NCBI RefSeq assembly: GCF_019649055.1
Contig: NW_026570299.1
Location: 310,001 to 374,000 of the forward strand
DNA from: Paramacrobiotus metropolitanus
Lineage: Eukaryota; Tardigrada; Eutardigrada; Parachela; Macrobiotidae
Length of the DNA: 64,000 nucleotides
Direction: 5' to 3'
The position numbers were made by a program, and so were the translations under genes. The notes beneath the pieces are model-generated. The model saw nothing but the letters and a program-made list of their open reading frames with translations. It made no database searches and had not been told where the DNA came from. Positions 32,384 through 55,700 of the stretch are shown piece by piece; position 1 is the first letter of the stretch, and every line of letters begins with the position of its first letter.

Positions 32384-35300
32384 GTAAGTTAACAGAATTG
32401 AGTTTATGGTATTCTACAATACGTCCATAGTGGGAATACGAAAAATAGGGACTACAAAAAAGAAATGTGGGCTTTATGGATGGTATCAGAAGTTGGTTTT
32501 TCCCGTTTTGTTTTTTTCTCTGGTTTTGAATCACCGGGTTCGGTACGTTTCGGGCTGGACTGCGCACCTTCTGGACTTTCTGGTTGAGAGTGTTGTTCGA
32601 TCAAGCCGATGTCCAGGGCCCAGTTTGCGATAGTTGTCGCCGGTGTACTTTGCAATGCGTAATAATAGGTCTTGTTGTGGCCGGACTGTAACCCACCGTT
32701 GTTATAGTGAGTGCAGATCAAGTTCGTGAAGTAAACAACTTTTTTTCATAGACGTATTTAGGCATAAAGAAGGAAAACTATTGTGTTCCGCTGAGCATTA
32801 AGTACTACTCGTTCCACTATCCTGGCAGTTGACAAACTTGCGCTTTTGGCATAAAGTTCGCTGTTTCCACGCTCTTGAACTTTCTTGCCGTACGCCCTTC
32901 ACTGACTTTCATGGTATTGCGTGATACGATTCCTCTGTGGCGTATTTATTACTGCCATTGGTATAAGATATGGGCGATATGCCCCTTCATATAACGAATA
33001 CGGTTTGTTTTTAAAGAACACTGGTCAGCTGTTACTAATACACGGCTCCATATCTTCTGTATAATTTTTTAATTAGACATTTAAACCCATTTAGCTTATA
33101 CAGAGCAGAAAATTAACCGATAGATATCACAACGCAGTACACTCAATCAGCAGAAAACAGCCTCAGGAGGTCAAAGAACGGACAACAACTGATCCAAATT
33201 TGCTCCCTGAACGTGGAGCTGTTCCCTGAACGGAGGCCGCATTCCCGCGCATTACATTTTCTTCAGGCAATGCAAAACTGGAAGCACTGTCTGCCCTTGT
33301 CAAACATATTTCTGTCAGATCCGCACTTCTCATTAATCATTTCCGGTAAATTTCTGAAGAACACTTTTGTCGGTGTCCCATGATGCTTGAGCATTCTTAC
33401 ACAGTAGTCTCAAGTCTAGACAAATGCCTTGCGAAATTCCCCTGGACTTTCTGGATAACCACGCCCGTAATTCTTAAAAAACCAGCCCCGCCCGTAAAGC
33501 GTAGGGATATGCTTCTCCGGGTAACGATTCATTGTTACCTAACGAGAGAAATTCTTTACAGTAACATAGTCACCACCGTAAAACACCTGTGAAAAATAAT
33601 ACAGTACATTTTGATCACACCGGCATCCGCAAACGAGAGTTCAAGCTGAACCCCACTATAAGCATTGCGTTCATTTTCCGTAGTCACAAAATAGTCTCTT
33701 GTATGTATCACTATATCCAGGGTTTCACTGTTCGGAAACGGAAAAGCAACTGAAACGGATTACACAAAATCCAAAAAATATGCTTCGGCCAGCAGTATCT
33801 GTACACCACATCAGCTTCCCAATGTCTTCATTTAGCGATGGTTTTTCTCACTTCGGTCCATGTTTAATGCAATATTCGAACGAGTGTACAGAACTCCTCC
33901 ATTCATCTTCATCAAACCGTATCTAAACCGTTCCAATGTTTTTTTTATGTTTAAATTCATTAAGATTAGCCAAAAAGGGGAATCTCGAATTCGAAGAGAA
34001 TATGTCGAGTTGAAGAGCAAAAAAGCTGGCCTCTCTGTTCAAAATCATCGCAGTACAACAGCACATTTGTTATACCCTCTCCTCCTTCCGATATAAAAAC
34101 GAAGGCCTGCAACCGGTCTTGGTCAGAGCACATACCGAAATTTTAAAATAATAAATCTCGTTTGCTTCCTCGTAAAAATCACACGCGTACAGTTTCACAT
34201 ATTTACCTTCCAACAGAAAAGGTGAAAAACTAAAACTGGAGACTTCCAGTAAGCCATTCTTCCGGTCTAAGGATGACCATTTAGGCAACCATTTGCAGCT
34301 GTTATGCATCTGGAGCATGAAGTCTTTGATTCGCAGTACCAGAAACATTGCGTTGCAAATTTTCTTCGCAAAAAAAATACCAAAATGTGCACACGATTAC
34401 AAAATGTGCACTTTCGATTTCGTGGTGTTCTTTGATTTGTACGGAAGTCACCAACGATATGTTAATTCTTCCAATACAGAAAATGCTTTAGTAAGGTATA
34501 GCTTAAGCGGTCTCTAACATCTGCAGCGGCTCTTAAAGCAGGCGCATGGGTCATCGTGGATGAAGTATTGCTGCTTGTCTCCGCCATGACCTTTCCACGG
34601 TACGTGCTTACAGTTTTTCGCCGCTTCGCTAGCTGAATATTTGTATCAGTTAATAAAGCCTTAACCGTGTGGGTCAGAGCTTAGGCGTTGGTCTCCGACC
34701 ATACAGCGGTCGTCGACCTTGGACCGCGCGAAATTACTGCATAATTTTGGTTGGCGTTTCCGTGTTGAGCAACATTCGGGAACGTCTGCGTTGAAGCATT
34801 CCCAATGTTTGCTCGATACGGAAACCTACTAACGACCCAAAAAATTATCATTTCGCGGAACTAACGGCCGATGGCGAACCAACATAATTATTATGTAGAA
34901 ATGTTACTTTCGATACACACTGTCACGATTGCTCAATAAAAGCATCACGTAAAAGTACTAATACGAGTAATTGGTACAGTGGACTTCGTATGTGTAGCAA
35001 AACTACCGGTTGTATCCATTTCACTGTGATACCGACATCCTGCCTGCTACCGGTAATAAACTGGTGACCTTTCACAATTCACAGGCGTACAAATATGATA
35101 ATATGCGACTACAGATACTTACATGTACAACCGCTATCGTAGATTCTATCCGATCATTACGTTGTGTCGACTGCATTTTGCAATGAACGACATTTTCCTG
35201 TGGCGACGGTACGGTACCGTGACAAGTCCACCTGAGTCCGAGTAGGTCGCAACGTCATACCTGTCTAATTAGGTCTTTATGTCTTTATACATAATTGATA

Positions 35301-35547
35301 ATATAGATATATATATATCGAATTGCTCACGAAAAAATAAAAGGTATCTCTTATGCCTTATTACGCATTTGGTATCTGTAACAAAATTGCCGGTTGCACG
35401 AAACTGGTTTCCGTACTGATATTTTACCTGGTATTGCTGGTGACTTTCTGTCCTATTGTAATTCGATTATCGCACTATTGCTTTCTACAGTCATTTTCCT
35501 AAAAGCCACGTCGAAATTGCAACGTTAAGATTTTGCAATTTTACAAT

Positions 35548-35553
35548 TTTATT
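35548..35553 (-). terminator. candidate poly(A) signal of the CDK4/6 gene
   Basis: Minus-strand AATAAA, 285 nt 3' of the CDK stop codon. The homologous position is conserved in the array copy at 23118-23123. Confidence 0.5.
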
Positions 35554-35837
35554 TTTTGCGATAAAAATTTCTAACATACAAACATAAAAACCCGGGAAAA
35601 CGGACAACTTTAACGGCAAGGATACAGCTTCAAATATGAACATATCGGCAATAAACATCCTGTTTTGCAAACTCAACCAACTAGCAACGTTCTAAACCGA
35701 TTCATAAAGAAAAAGAATTTACACAGAAAAAAATAATACGAGATAATTTAGACGTACAGGATATAAACAAGAAAAAAATGCACTTAACCAGGAATGCAAC
35801 ACTGCGGAATGTCACGTGGCCCGTTTCCGACACGGGT

Positions 35838-42669
<6,832 letters not shown>

Positions 42670-43518
42670 TTTTACGGTGCAATGGCAGCAATGCTGCGAT
42701 TATGACGGCTGACAATGTGAGGGAAAACGTCAATTAGGGGGAGCGAGACATGGCTGGAACGGTGTTTGGTCTCAACCGCGGCACGGAGAAAGACAACAGA
42801 CAGCAACGAAAATAACAAAAACAAAAACTGGAGGCCAGCGAGTGTGACTAGAAAAATAATGATGTGTGCCCCGGTTGTTGCACTTGATGAACTCCAAGCG
42901 TCCAAGGAACAGCTGCACTGTACGATCACGGTCTGGCGCCAGCTGACAACAGTGATGGCAAGCCAAACGCAGCAGAATTCTCCACTTGTTGCTTCAACAG
43001 CGATGAATCTTGAACCGGTCCGTTTAAAAACGGAAATAAATCTTCCGAGTTATGCTTTCAGCTAACTATAAAATTTTATACAATGAATAATTCCAGTTTT
43101 TAAGTTTAAGACAGACTTCTTTCTAAAAACGCGGATGTGGATAATGAATTCATAGAAACATTGCTACAGCAGCGATAACAGGCTTAACAGCATTTATGCT
43201 GGGCAGTACAGCTTACCATTTCACTGGGTACGATGCGAGTACTGTAGCAGTAGATCCCTGCTACCATTCGGTAGTTGGACCTATCGTCTTACAGGGAACC
43301 CTGCCATTTCCATGTGCTCAGTACTGTAACTTAATGCAGGTTGGCATTTGGATTGCTTCGCTGCTTAAAGGCTGAGCTTTTCGCGCTTCGTACTTCGTTG
43401 TACCCGTTTTTTTCAATTTTATACTGCTGCAACTCAAAATTTTCCTTCCGTTTTTGGTTGTAAATTCTGATAGATATTTACTGCTGCGCATATTTTCTTT
43501 CTGTATTGATGGAAAATC
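42670..43518. promoter_or_regulatory. bidirectional intergenic region between CDK4/6 and the LYR gene
   Basis: 849 bp separate the CDK4/6 start (minus) from the LYR start (plus), so both promoters must lie here or in 5' exons not seen. An open frame at 42766-43065 (plus) has no recognisable motif and probably overlaps the CDK 5' UTR. No TATA box or initiator could be assigned with confidence. Confidence 0.5.
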
Positions 43519-43830
43519 ATGCCCGCAAACATAACTCGTAGCGCCGTGTTGGGTCTGTATCGGAAACTGCTGCGCTACGCTGGCACCCTGCAGTACACGG
43601 ACAAGGAGTACTTCGTCCACCGAATACGATCCGAATTCGATAACGCCCGCGATCTGACCGAGCCCAGTCGCATTGAGACTTTGGTCAAGGTGTGATTGAT
43701 CTGACAATTAATCACCATGTTGTCCTCTCCCTGTTAACCTTGTTGTGTCTGTTTTGGTTTGTTTCTGGGCTAAATCTGATCTTCTGTGCAGAGAGGCAAC
43801 GCGTTGCTGGAGCGTGCTCGCGTACTGTAA
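43519..43830 (+). CDS. LYR-motif mitochondrial microprotein (MIEF1-MP/LYRM-like)
   Basis: Two exons, 43519-43689 and 43792-43830, joined across a 102-bp intron (GTGTGA...GCAG), encode 69 aa. The start MPANITRSAVLGLYRKLLRY carries the LYR tripeptide at residues 13-15, followed by LQYTDKEYFVHRIRSEF, the usual second helix, and a third helix IETLVKRGNALLERARVL. Length and pattern match the 70-aa MIEF1 upstream-ORF microprotein, a LYR protein that works with mitochondrial acyl carrier protein in mitoribosome assembly. Without splicing, the frame stops at TGA 43693-43695 after 58 residues. Its stop codon lies 23 nt before the RBMX2 ATG. Domain call firm; ortholog name tentative. Confidence 0.75.
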
Positions 43831-43853
43831 TAGAGTTCCTGCGCACTCGCACC

Positions 43854-44984
43854 ATGAATCCGCTGACGAACACCAGGAAGATCAACGAATTGAATGAAAG
43901 AGAAGCGCGCCTGAATATCCCCGAATCCCGCTCCTGGCACGCGCAGTATAAAGATAGTGCGTGGATTTTTATCGGGGGACTGCCGTATGAAGTCTCCGAA
44001 GGCGACGTCATCTGCGTATTCTCACAGTAAGATCTTAACCGGTTGCTTCGAAATGCGAATGGAGCCTCGGCATTCGATCGTTTTAGTTCAAATTGTTTGT
44101 AATTTCAGTCATTATACGTATTACATGGTAATTGAAATTTCAATGATTTGAATCGGAAGACGGGAAGAGTAATAGTTTAATCATTTTAATATTTTGCGAA
44201 TATGGTTATTAGTTTCTTTTTATTTAAATTTTGTAAACTCTTGTGCGGCTATTAGGCGCCTGGTCTTTGCATTCTGCTGTTTAAAAAATTCAATAATTTA
44301 CGTTACTTAAAATCGCTCAACTTCAGTTAGAATACTTATACTTTAGATTTTAGAACAAAATCCTGTGCAGTTCTAGCATCTTTTTTGCTGATCTTGTGTC
44401 TTGTCTTGTTCTGCTCTGAATTTTAAGAGAATGAAGTTAAATTATCGCTGTTTTGCTTTTGGTTTATTAGTGGTTGATTTTCGATTTTGTTGACGAATTT
44501 AATCAGTTTTGGCTTTTGTTGATGTATTCTAAAGGAATTTATGATGATGGTTTGGTTTGTCCACAGGTACGGGGAGCCGGTGAACATTAACCTGATCCGC
44601 GACAAGAAAAGCGGCAAATCCAAGGGCTTCTGCTTCCTGTGCTACGAGGACCAGCGCAGCACCGTCCTGGCCGTGGACAACTTCAACGGCGCCAAACTGT
44701 GCGGCCGGACGATCCGCGTGGACCACGTGCTGAACTACAAGGCCCCCAAGGAGGGCACCGACGACGAGATCGCCAAGATCCTCGCCGAACAGGGCTGCGG
44801 ACCCGCCGCGGCCGGGCAGCTGGAGGAGGCGGTGCGCAAACGGGAACGCCATGAGACGCGCACCGAGCGGGACTGGCGGGAACGCTCGCGGTCGCGTTCA
44901 CCCCAGGAGCGCCATCGACGGGAGCCCTCCCAGGAACGCCGCCGACGGGACGCCTCGCCGCGCCCCCGCCGACGGGAACGGTAA
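43854..44984 (+). CDS. RBMX2: RNA-binding motif protein RBMX2 (Ist3/Snu17-type RRM)
   Basis: Two exons, 43854-44026 and 44567-44984, 196 aa. The N-terminus [20 protein letters not shown] and the block [20 protein letters not shown] are hallmarks of RBMX2/Ist3, a spliceosomal protein of the RES complex that acts on activated B complexes. One RRM (about residues 36-114) has RNP2 IFIGGL and RNP1 KGFCFLCY. The conserved extension [15 protein letters not shown] follows, then an Arg/Ser-rich tail with repeated [17 protein letters not shown]-type units. The intron donor sits as CA|GTAAGA and the acceptor as CACAG|GTACG, restoring [11 protein letters not shown]. The ATG was chosen by family alignment; the frame stays open upstream to 43692. 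The gene starts 23 nt after the LYR stop. Confidence 0.92.
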
Positions 44985-46993
44985 ACTGTTGGGATGTGGC
45001 GATATTTTGTGGTTGTTTTTTGTTGGACTTTTGAGCTTTAATGTATGTGCATTTTGAAATAATTTACTGTAATTAACTGCAGTTTGTAAGGCGGTTTTTC
45101 CAATGAGCATAGAAAGCAACGTCATAGATATTAAAATGGATTGCTTAAATGGATTGGATAAATGGATTGATGTACAGAAACGTCATTGAAATACGAATAA
45201 CGAGTGCTTCGGGACGCAGCGCCGCTGATGTTTTTAGTGTGTTTATTTTTAAATTATAAAATTTAAAGGATGCAGATTTTACTAATGGTAAGTGCGCAGT
45301 GGATATCCCACTAAATGTATGACTAAAATGTGACTAAAATTTGCGTTACTGCGTACTTTACGTGGTCAACGTTAATTTACTAATTTTTATTGTATTATAC
45401 ACTGTACAATACCGGTAATCATATTATTGTTTATTATTTTTCCTACTGTAGCCAACTTATCGAGCCTATAAGCTGAAGAAGATATCTTACCAGGCTAATG
45501 GAGAATTTTTTTGGTACATTATAAAAACTTTTCCTACATGCGTACATTATAATTTCATTAATTTGTATACAGTAGGTTATAGGTAGGTAGAAATAAAATA
45601 GGAAAAAAATGACAAGAAAAGAAAAAAATGAAGAAAAGAAAGACTTACTATGTACTCTGTAAGACTGTATACGGGGAAATCTAGGAAGAAATCACATTTT
45701 ATAGGCGAGCCATTATTCTACGCTGCCACACACGATTATATTTTCTGAATTCTCTCGTACAGACGAAGAATGAGAGTACATACTCGTATAATCGTTTTCA
45801 TAATTTCTTGGCAATAGCCACCCAAATAACAAAAAAATGCACGCGCTGACACCCTACTTGATCGTTAAAATTTGTATTCATAAACCATAATTAATTTTGT
45901 GCTTCATAATTACTATCAAGTTGTCGGTATTGCAAGTTAAACTGCTGTTCTAGTGGGATGGTTAATCCACCGTACCACGATGTAGCGGATGTTAAGGCTA
46001 ACTGACAATCAAAAGGCTGGCACGGTCAGCAGCGATGCTGACCGGAAGTAAGGTGGCAATTACACAACTACTGTGTGGGAGATGAGACGATTCATCTCGA
46101 AGTGTTTACAAACAACAACGCAAGACATGGCAGTCACGGCAAGATTCTTATTAGCAAGTACACAGGGCAAGAAGGCAAAAAGCAAGGTTAGCTAGCTGGC
46201 AAGAAGCAAATCCAAGAATGATTCTAGTGCGCAAAAGTAAAAGTCAAGAGCATCGAGATTGTAGCGGTAAAGCGGTAAGACAATGAGATGCTGATTTACA
46301 GGATCTTAATGAGGAAGACCAGCAATGAATGAACCAATAACTGATGTAGAAAAGCAATTAACAATCCAAACTGGCGGTACTAAGATTTTCTATCGTTACA
46401 GTATTATTAAAAACTTAATAAATCGTTGCTAACTTGCTACTCATAAGATATGTTTATGGTTGTTAATAATTAGTAATTTAATTATTTGTTGTGCTCGTAA
46501 GTACTTAATTTTGTCGGTGGAGTAGGAGGCGTGGCCGTCCGTACTCCGTAGAAAGTATGTACAGTACGAGTACATACTGATACCGGTATACTGTACATAG
46601 CCTCACAAATTAAATTTCATCATACATACTACCGTACTTTAATATAAATAATATATTGTATACTGTACGTTAAACCATTAATTAACGATTGGCTATCGAT
46701 CCAGTCAAGCCGGTTTTATGACTGCTGCGGTTAATACTTGATTGTATGATTGTATTGTATTCTCTCCAGACTCCAGCTGATCGTTATCGCCACGCATGCT
46801 GTTTTGGCGATAATCCGCAGAACCGGCCCGCAGTAGCGTGACTCGCGTGCAACCGAAAAATCACTTGTGCGCTGCTTCTGTCAGAAACCTGCACGTGCTG
46901 CGGTGAGTCTCGGTGGGTAAAACAGCACATCTTGCCAAATCGTGAATCCCGTTGCCTGTGTTGCGCCATCGCCCGTTCCTCACTATAATCAGC
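44985..46993. other. intergenic region between RBMX2 and CBS
   Basis: No gene seen. It holds a purine-rich (AAGAAA-type) tract at about 45594-45652, possible poly(A) signals (for example 45592-45597), a small inverted repeat GAGATGA...TCATCTC at about 46079-46098, and an inverted GTATGTAC...GTACATAC at about 46555-46577. CBS 5' UTR and promoter must lie toward its right end. Confidence 0.5.
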
Positions 46994-52548
<5,555 letters not shown>

Positions 52549-52592
52549 GCCAACCATCCCGTTTAAACGGCATGCTTAACAGTTGTGCGTTG

Positions 52593-52598
52593 TTTATT
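52593..52598 (-). terminator. candidate poly(A) signal of GPCR1
   Basis: Minus-strand AATAAA, about 200 nt beyond the GPCR1 stop and only 45 nt from the CBS stop on the other strand. Confidence 0.5.
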
Positions 52599-52741
52599 TG
52601 CTAATTTTACAACACTTCACCATGCTAATTTTTGGCAAATTGCGGAGGCCGAAAAATCAAACCATGTTGCTGACGGATACGTATTACATGAACAGTTATT
52701 AGCCGCTGTCGAGAAATCTTTGATTGAATATTCGAATACTG

Positions 52742-52747
52742 AATAAA
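52742..52747 (+). terminator. candidate poly(A) signal of CBS
   Basis: AATAAA 194 nt downstream of the CBS stop, about 50 nt short of the GPCR1 stop codon. If used together with the minus-strand signal at 52593, the two mRNAs overlap at their 3' ends. Confidence 0.55.
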
Positions 52748-52798
52748 AAGCAATCTGGAAGCAATGGGCAATGTGTGCTAATTAGACAGATTATTCAG

Positions 52799-55700
52799 TT
52801 AGCGGACGGTCATGGACTGGTAGCTGGTATTGGAAAAGGTCACCACTAGCTTCTGGCGGGCATCCGGCGCCGGACGGTGTTGTACCGGGTCCGCTGCGCG
52901 GATGACTTCGGTCGTTCCGACGCGAAGACCGCGAATACTGGCGCCGTCCATTGTAGCTAGAAAAAAAACGTTCTCTTAACGAAAAACTTTAGTACATTAA
53001 TAAGAGTGATAACGTCATAGAGCGGTCACTATAATTCGACGTGTATCGCAGCGCGGACATTTTCACAAAATGGATTCGGCATTCGCGTACCGGACACGCG
53101 GTATTCCCTGCGTCGTTCCACGTGACAAACAAAGACTTTTCATAAATCAGAAACTGAGTACGTATTACTAAATAGTGATGATTAGTGCGTTTGTACGAGC
53201 TGGTTATACAAGAATAACGAAAAGCTATCAAGTTTTCTAATGTAGAATAACGCAGAGGTTATCGTGTTTCCAGTGTCCGAGAGCGGTACGCGAATTCGTA
53301 TTGGGAAAATGTGGAGTGCGATGAACGTGGAAGTACTTACGCATACCTTTCGATGAGCCCAAGTACTCTTTAACCGCGTCCCGGAATCGGGCGCTCATGA
53401 TGTTGTAGAGGAGCGGATTGATGGCGCTGTTGAGGTAGATGGCGGTCTTGGCGAACAGGACGTACCAGATGTTCAGCCAGGGCTCTTCCACGAAACTGTT
53501 GTATACCAGCAGACCGCGGTAGGGGAGCCACGCGATGGCGAAGATGGCTACCACCACAATCAGCATTTTCGGTACCTGCAAAATATTAGACTGTGATAGG
53601 AAAAATTAATTGTCTACGGGTAGACCATCGGTTGCACGTACGCGGTACAGACTACAGAGGATGTAGCTGGGTTAAAAGAAAGCCTAATTTATTGCTGCTA
53701 CGCTGTACCTTCAGAAAAAAATAGTAACAGTACAGATATCAACGAAAAATACCAAACTATATCAACGTAATGCGGTTATATATATACAGAGAGGTAATAA
53801 ACTATTAATACCCGTAAGTATTTCATTTTATTCAGTGCCACTACACTACATTGCCTTTGCATTATCAGCCATATTTTGCCGGCAGAGGCGGTGGTTAGAT
53901 ATGCACATGGCATCGTCAAGAAGTCTGGTTCATGGTAATAAATAATAAACGTAATCGCTCCTGTTATCGAACGCTCTTGTACTTTTATTAACTATTACAC
54001 TGTTATAATAATCACGAAAATCCAGTTTTGGACTGCTTTCATTAGCACAACAATATTACATATATACAGTTATTAACGGTTAAAACTTTACCGGCGCGGA
54101 GCGTCTGTAAATGTTGGCCAGGGAGTAAACACTCTCCGTGGAGGAATTGTGCGTCGGACTCTCCGTGGACGGCACTCGGAGTGACCGCTGCAATGGCGGC
54201 CGCACATTGTGTGCAGAAATATTCTCACAGCGCGCAGGCCGTTTCTCCTTCATCATCAAGCAGATTTTGGTGTACAGGATGATGACCGCCATCAGCGGGA
54301 GGATGTAGAACAGCACCAGATCCGCCATGAAGACGATGAGGTACACATCGGCCGACAGACGGAAGCCGCACTGCTCGATCAGCGGATTGAACTCGTCCTG
54401 CTTGACCTCGGTGAGGCCCAGCCAGGGGGCGCAGTAGACCAGGGCCACCGTCCACACGCCGCAGATGACGCGTTTGGTGCGCGAGACGGTGCAGAGGAAG
54501 CGGGCGTGGAAGGGATGGCAGGTGGCGAGGTAGCGCTCCACGGTGAAGGCCAGCATTCTGCAAGCACGGACAATTTGGTCAAGGTGGCCTTGGTGGTCTG
54601 TAGTCCGTACGCTGTCTAGCAGCGCGTTCGTATGATGCTATTAATTTGTGGAGCTAGTTTGCGCGGCTGTTTTCAATTAATTAGGAGTTCATGTACGAAT
54701 TATTCCAAACAAGACGTCAATGAAATCTAAAAAACTCAATGAAATAAAAAAAATTTTTTCATGCGCTAAAATATTCGAAGTAGATCGGACTGCGAAATTT
54801 TGTACTGTGCAAGTCGCTGAAACCGCCAGTAGCCGATACACTACAAAATTTTACAGCATTCACTAAGTCGTGGTTGTTTTTATGCAGCACGCTTTGCAAG
54901 GAAGCGTAGCTATCAGGTTATCATCAACCGGAGTACGTTTTTATGATGAGTACGTACGCCATTTTCCGCCAAATTTTTGTTCATTGGGATATTCCGCGAG
55001 AAAACACTTGATGCATGGGTTGACAATTAGACAAGAGAGAGGCTTCTTGTCAGCTGTCTTGTAAGTAGAGATTTACGTCTCTTGTCAGTACTTTGCCTCA
55101 CGAAAAATTTCTGCACGATTAACTATCCCTAGCATTAGAAGTATCTTGTAATACGTATAACTAGTCTGCCATTCATAGATGCAGGGTGGTTTCTTGTTAG
55201 AAACACTAGTAGTTCCGTCTCAGATTCTGGATCACGTTTGCACGTCACCGTCACCTCCCTGGGTTGTGCGTACTACTTATTTTGTAACTCCTCTTGGTTA
55301 CGCAGGTTACCTACATGAGACTTCCGGCGTTGATGCCGAGAAAGTTGAGGAAGATGAAGATGGCACAGGGTCCTTGGCCGAAGATCCAACGGTTGCCGAT
55401 GTGGTAGGAGAGGATCGCTTCGGGGATGGCGCACCAGATTACTAGCAAATCGGCATAGGCCAACGACACCTGTAACCAGAAAATGACACGGTCATCGATC
55501 ACACCGCTTGCACGCAGGTAAGAACACTTCACACAAGTAATTACTACTTGACCGGAGAAGGTACAGGCATAAGGGTTTACTGTTGTTGTTTGCTTCGGAA
55601 AAAATAACGCCCAGTTTCTGGAATGTGTTATTGGTATTGCTGCACAGCTCCATGGTGTCTTATTAAACGGCTCCTACGCAAATCCTGACAAAATAAAGTA

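Larger units (their letters stand above)
25813..34735 (+). repeat. large direct duplication, copy 2
   Basis: Sister of 9722-17540 (landmarks listed there), offset by about 16-17 kb in the same orientation. It lacks the 384-bp Mutator-like element, the TTCGTT expansion and the gag block, and has an extra astacin-like exon at 32040-32383. Its right end runs into the unit that carries the CDK4/6 3' end. Confidence 0.85.

Noticed and set aside
7036-34826. Hairpin landmark A as an independent MITE family
   Set aside because: All six copies share the same flanking context (for example TCCGTAACGCTGA upstream), so they moved with the larger units rather than inserting separately.
42766-43065. 99-codon plus-strand frame upstream of CDK4/6
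   Set aside because: It lies in the likely 5' UTR/promoter of the divergent gene pair and has no motif.
54209-54619. 136-codon plus-strand frame
   Set aside because: It is the antisense shadow of GPCR1 exon 3, caused by its GC-rich codons.
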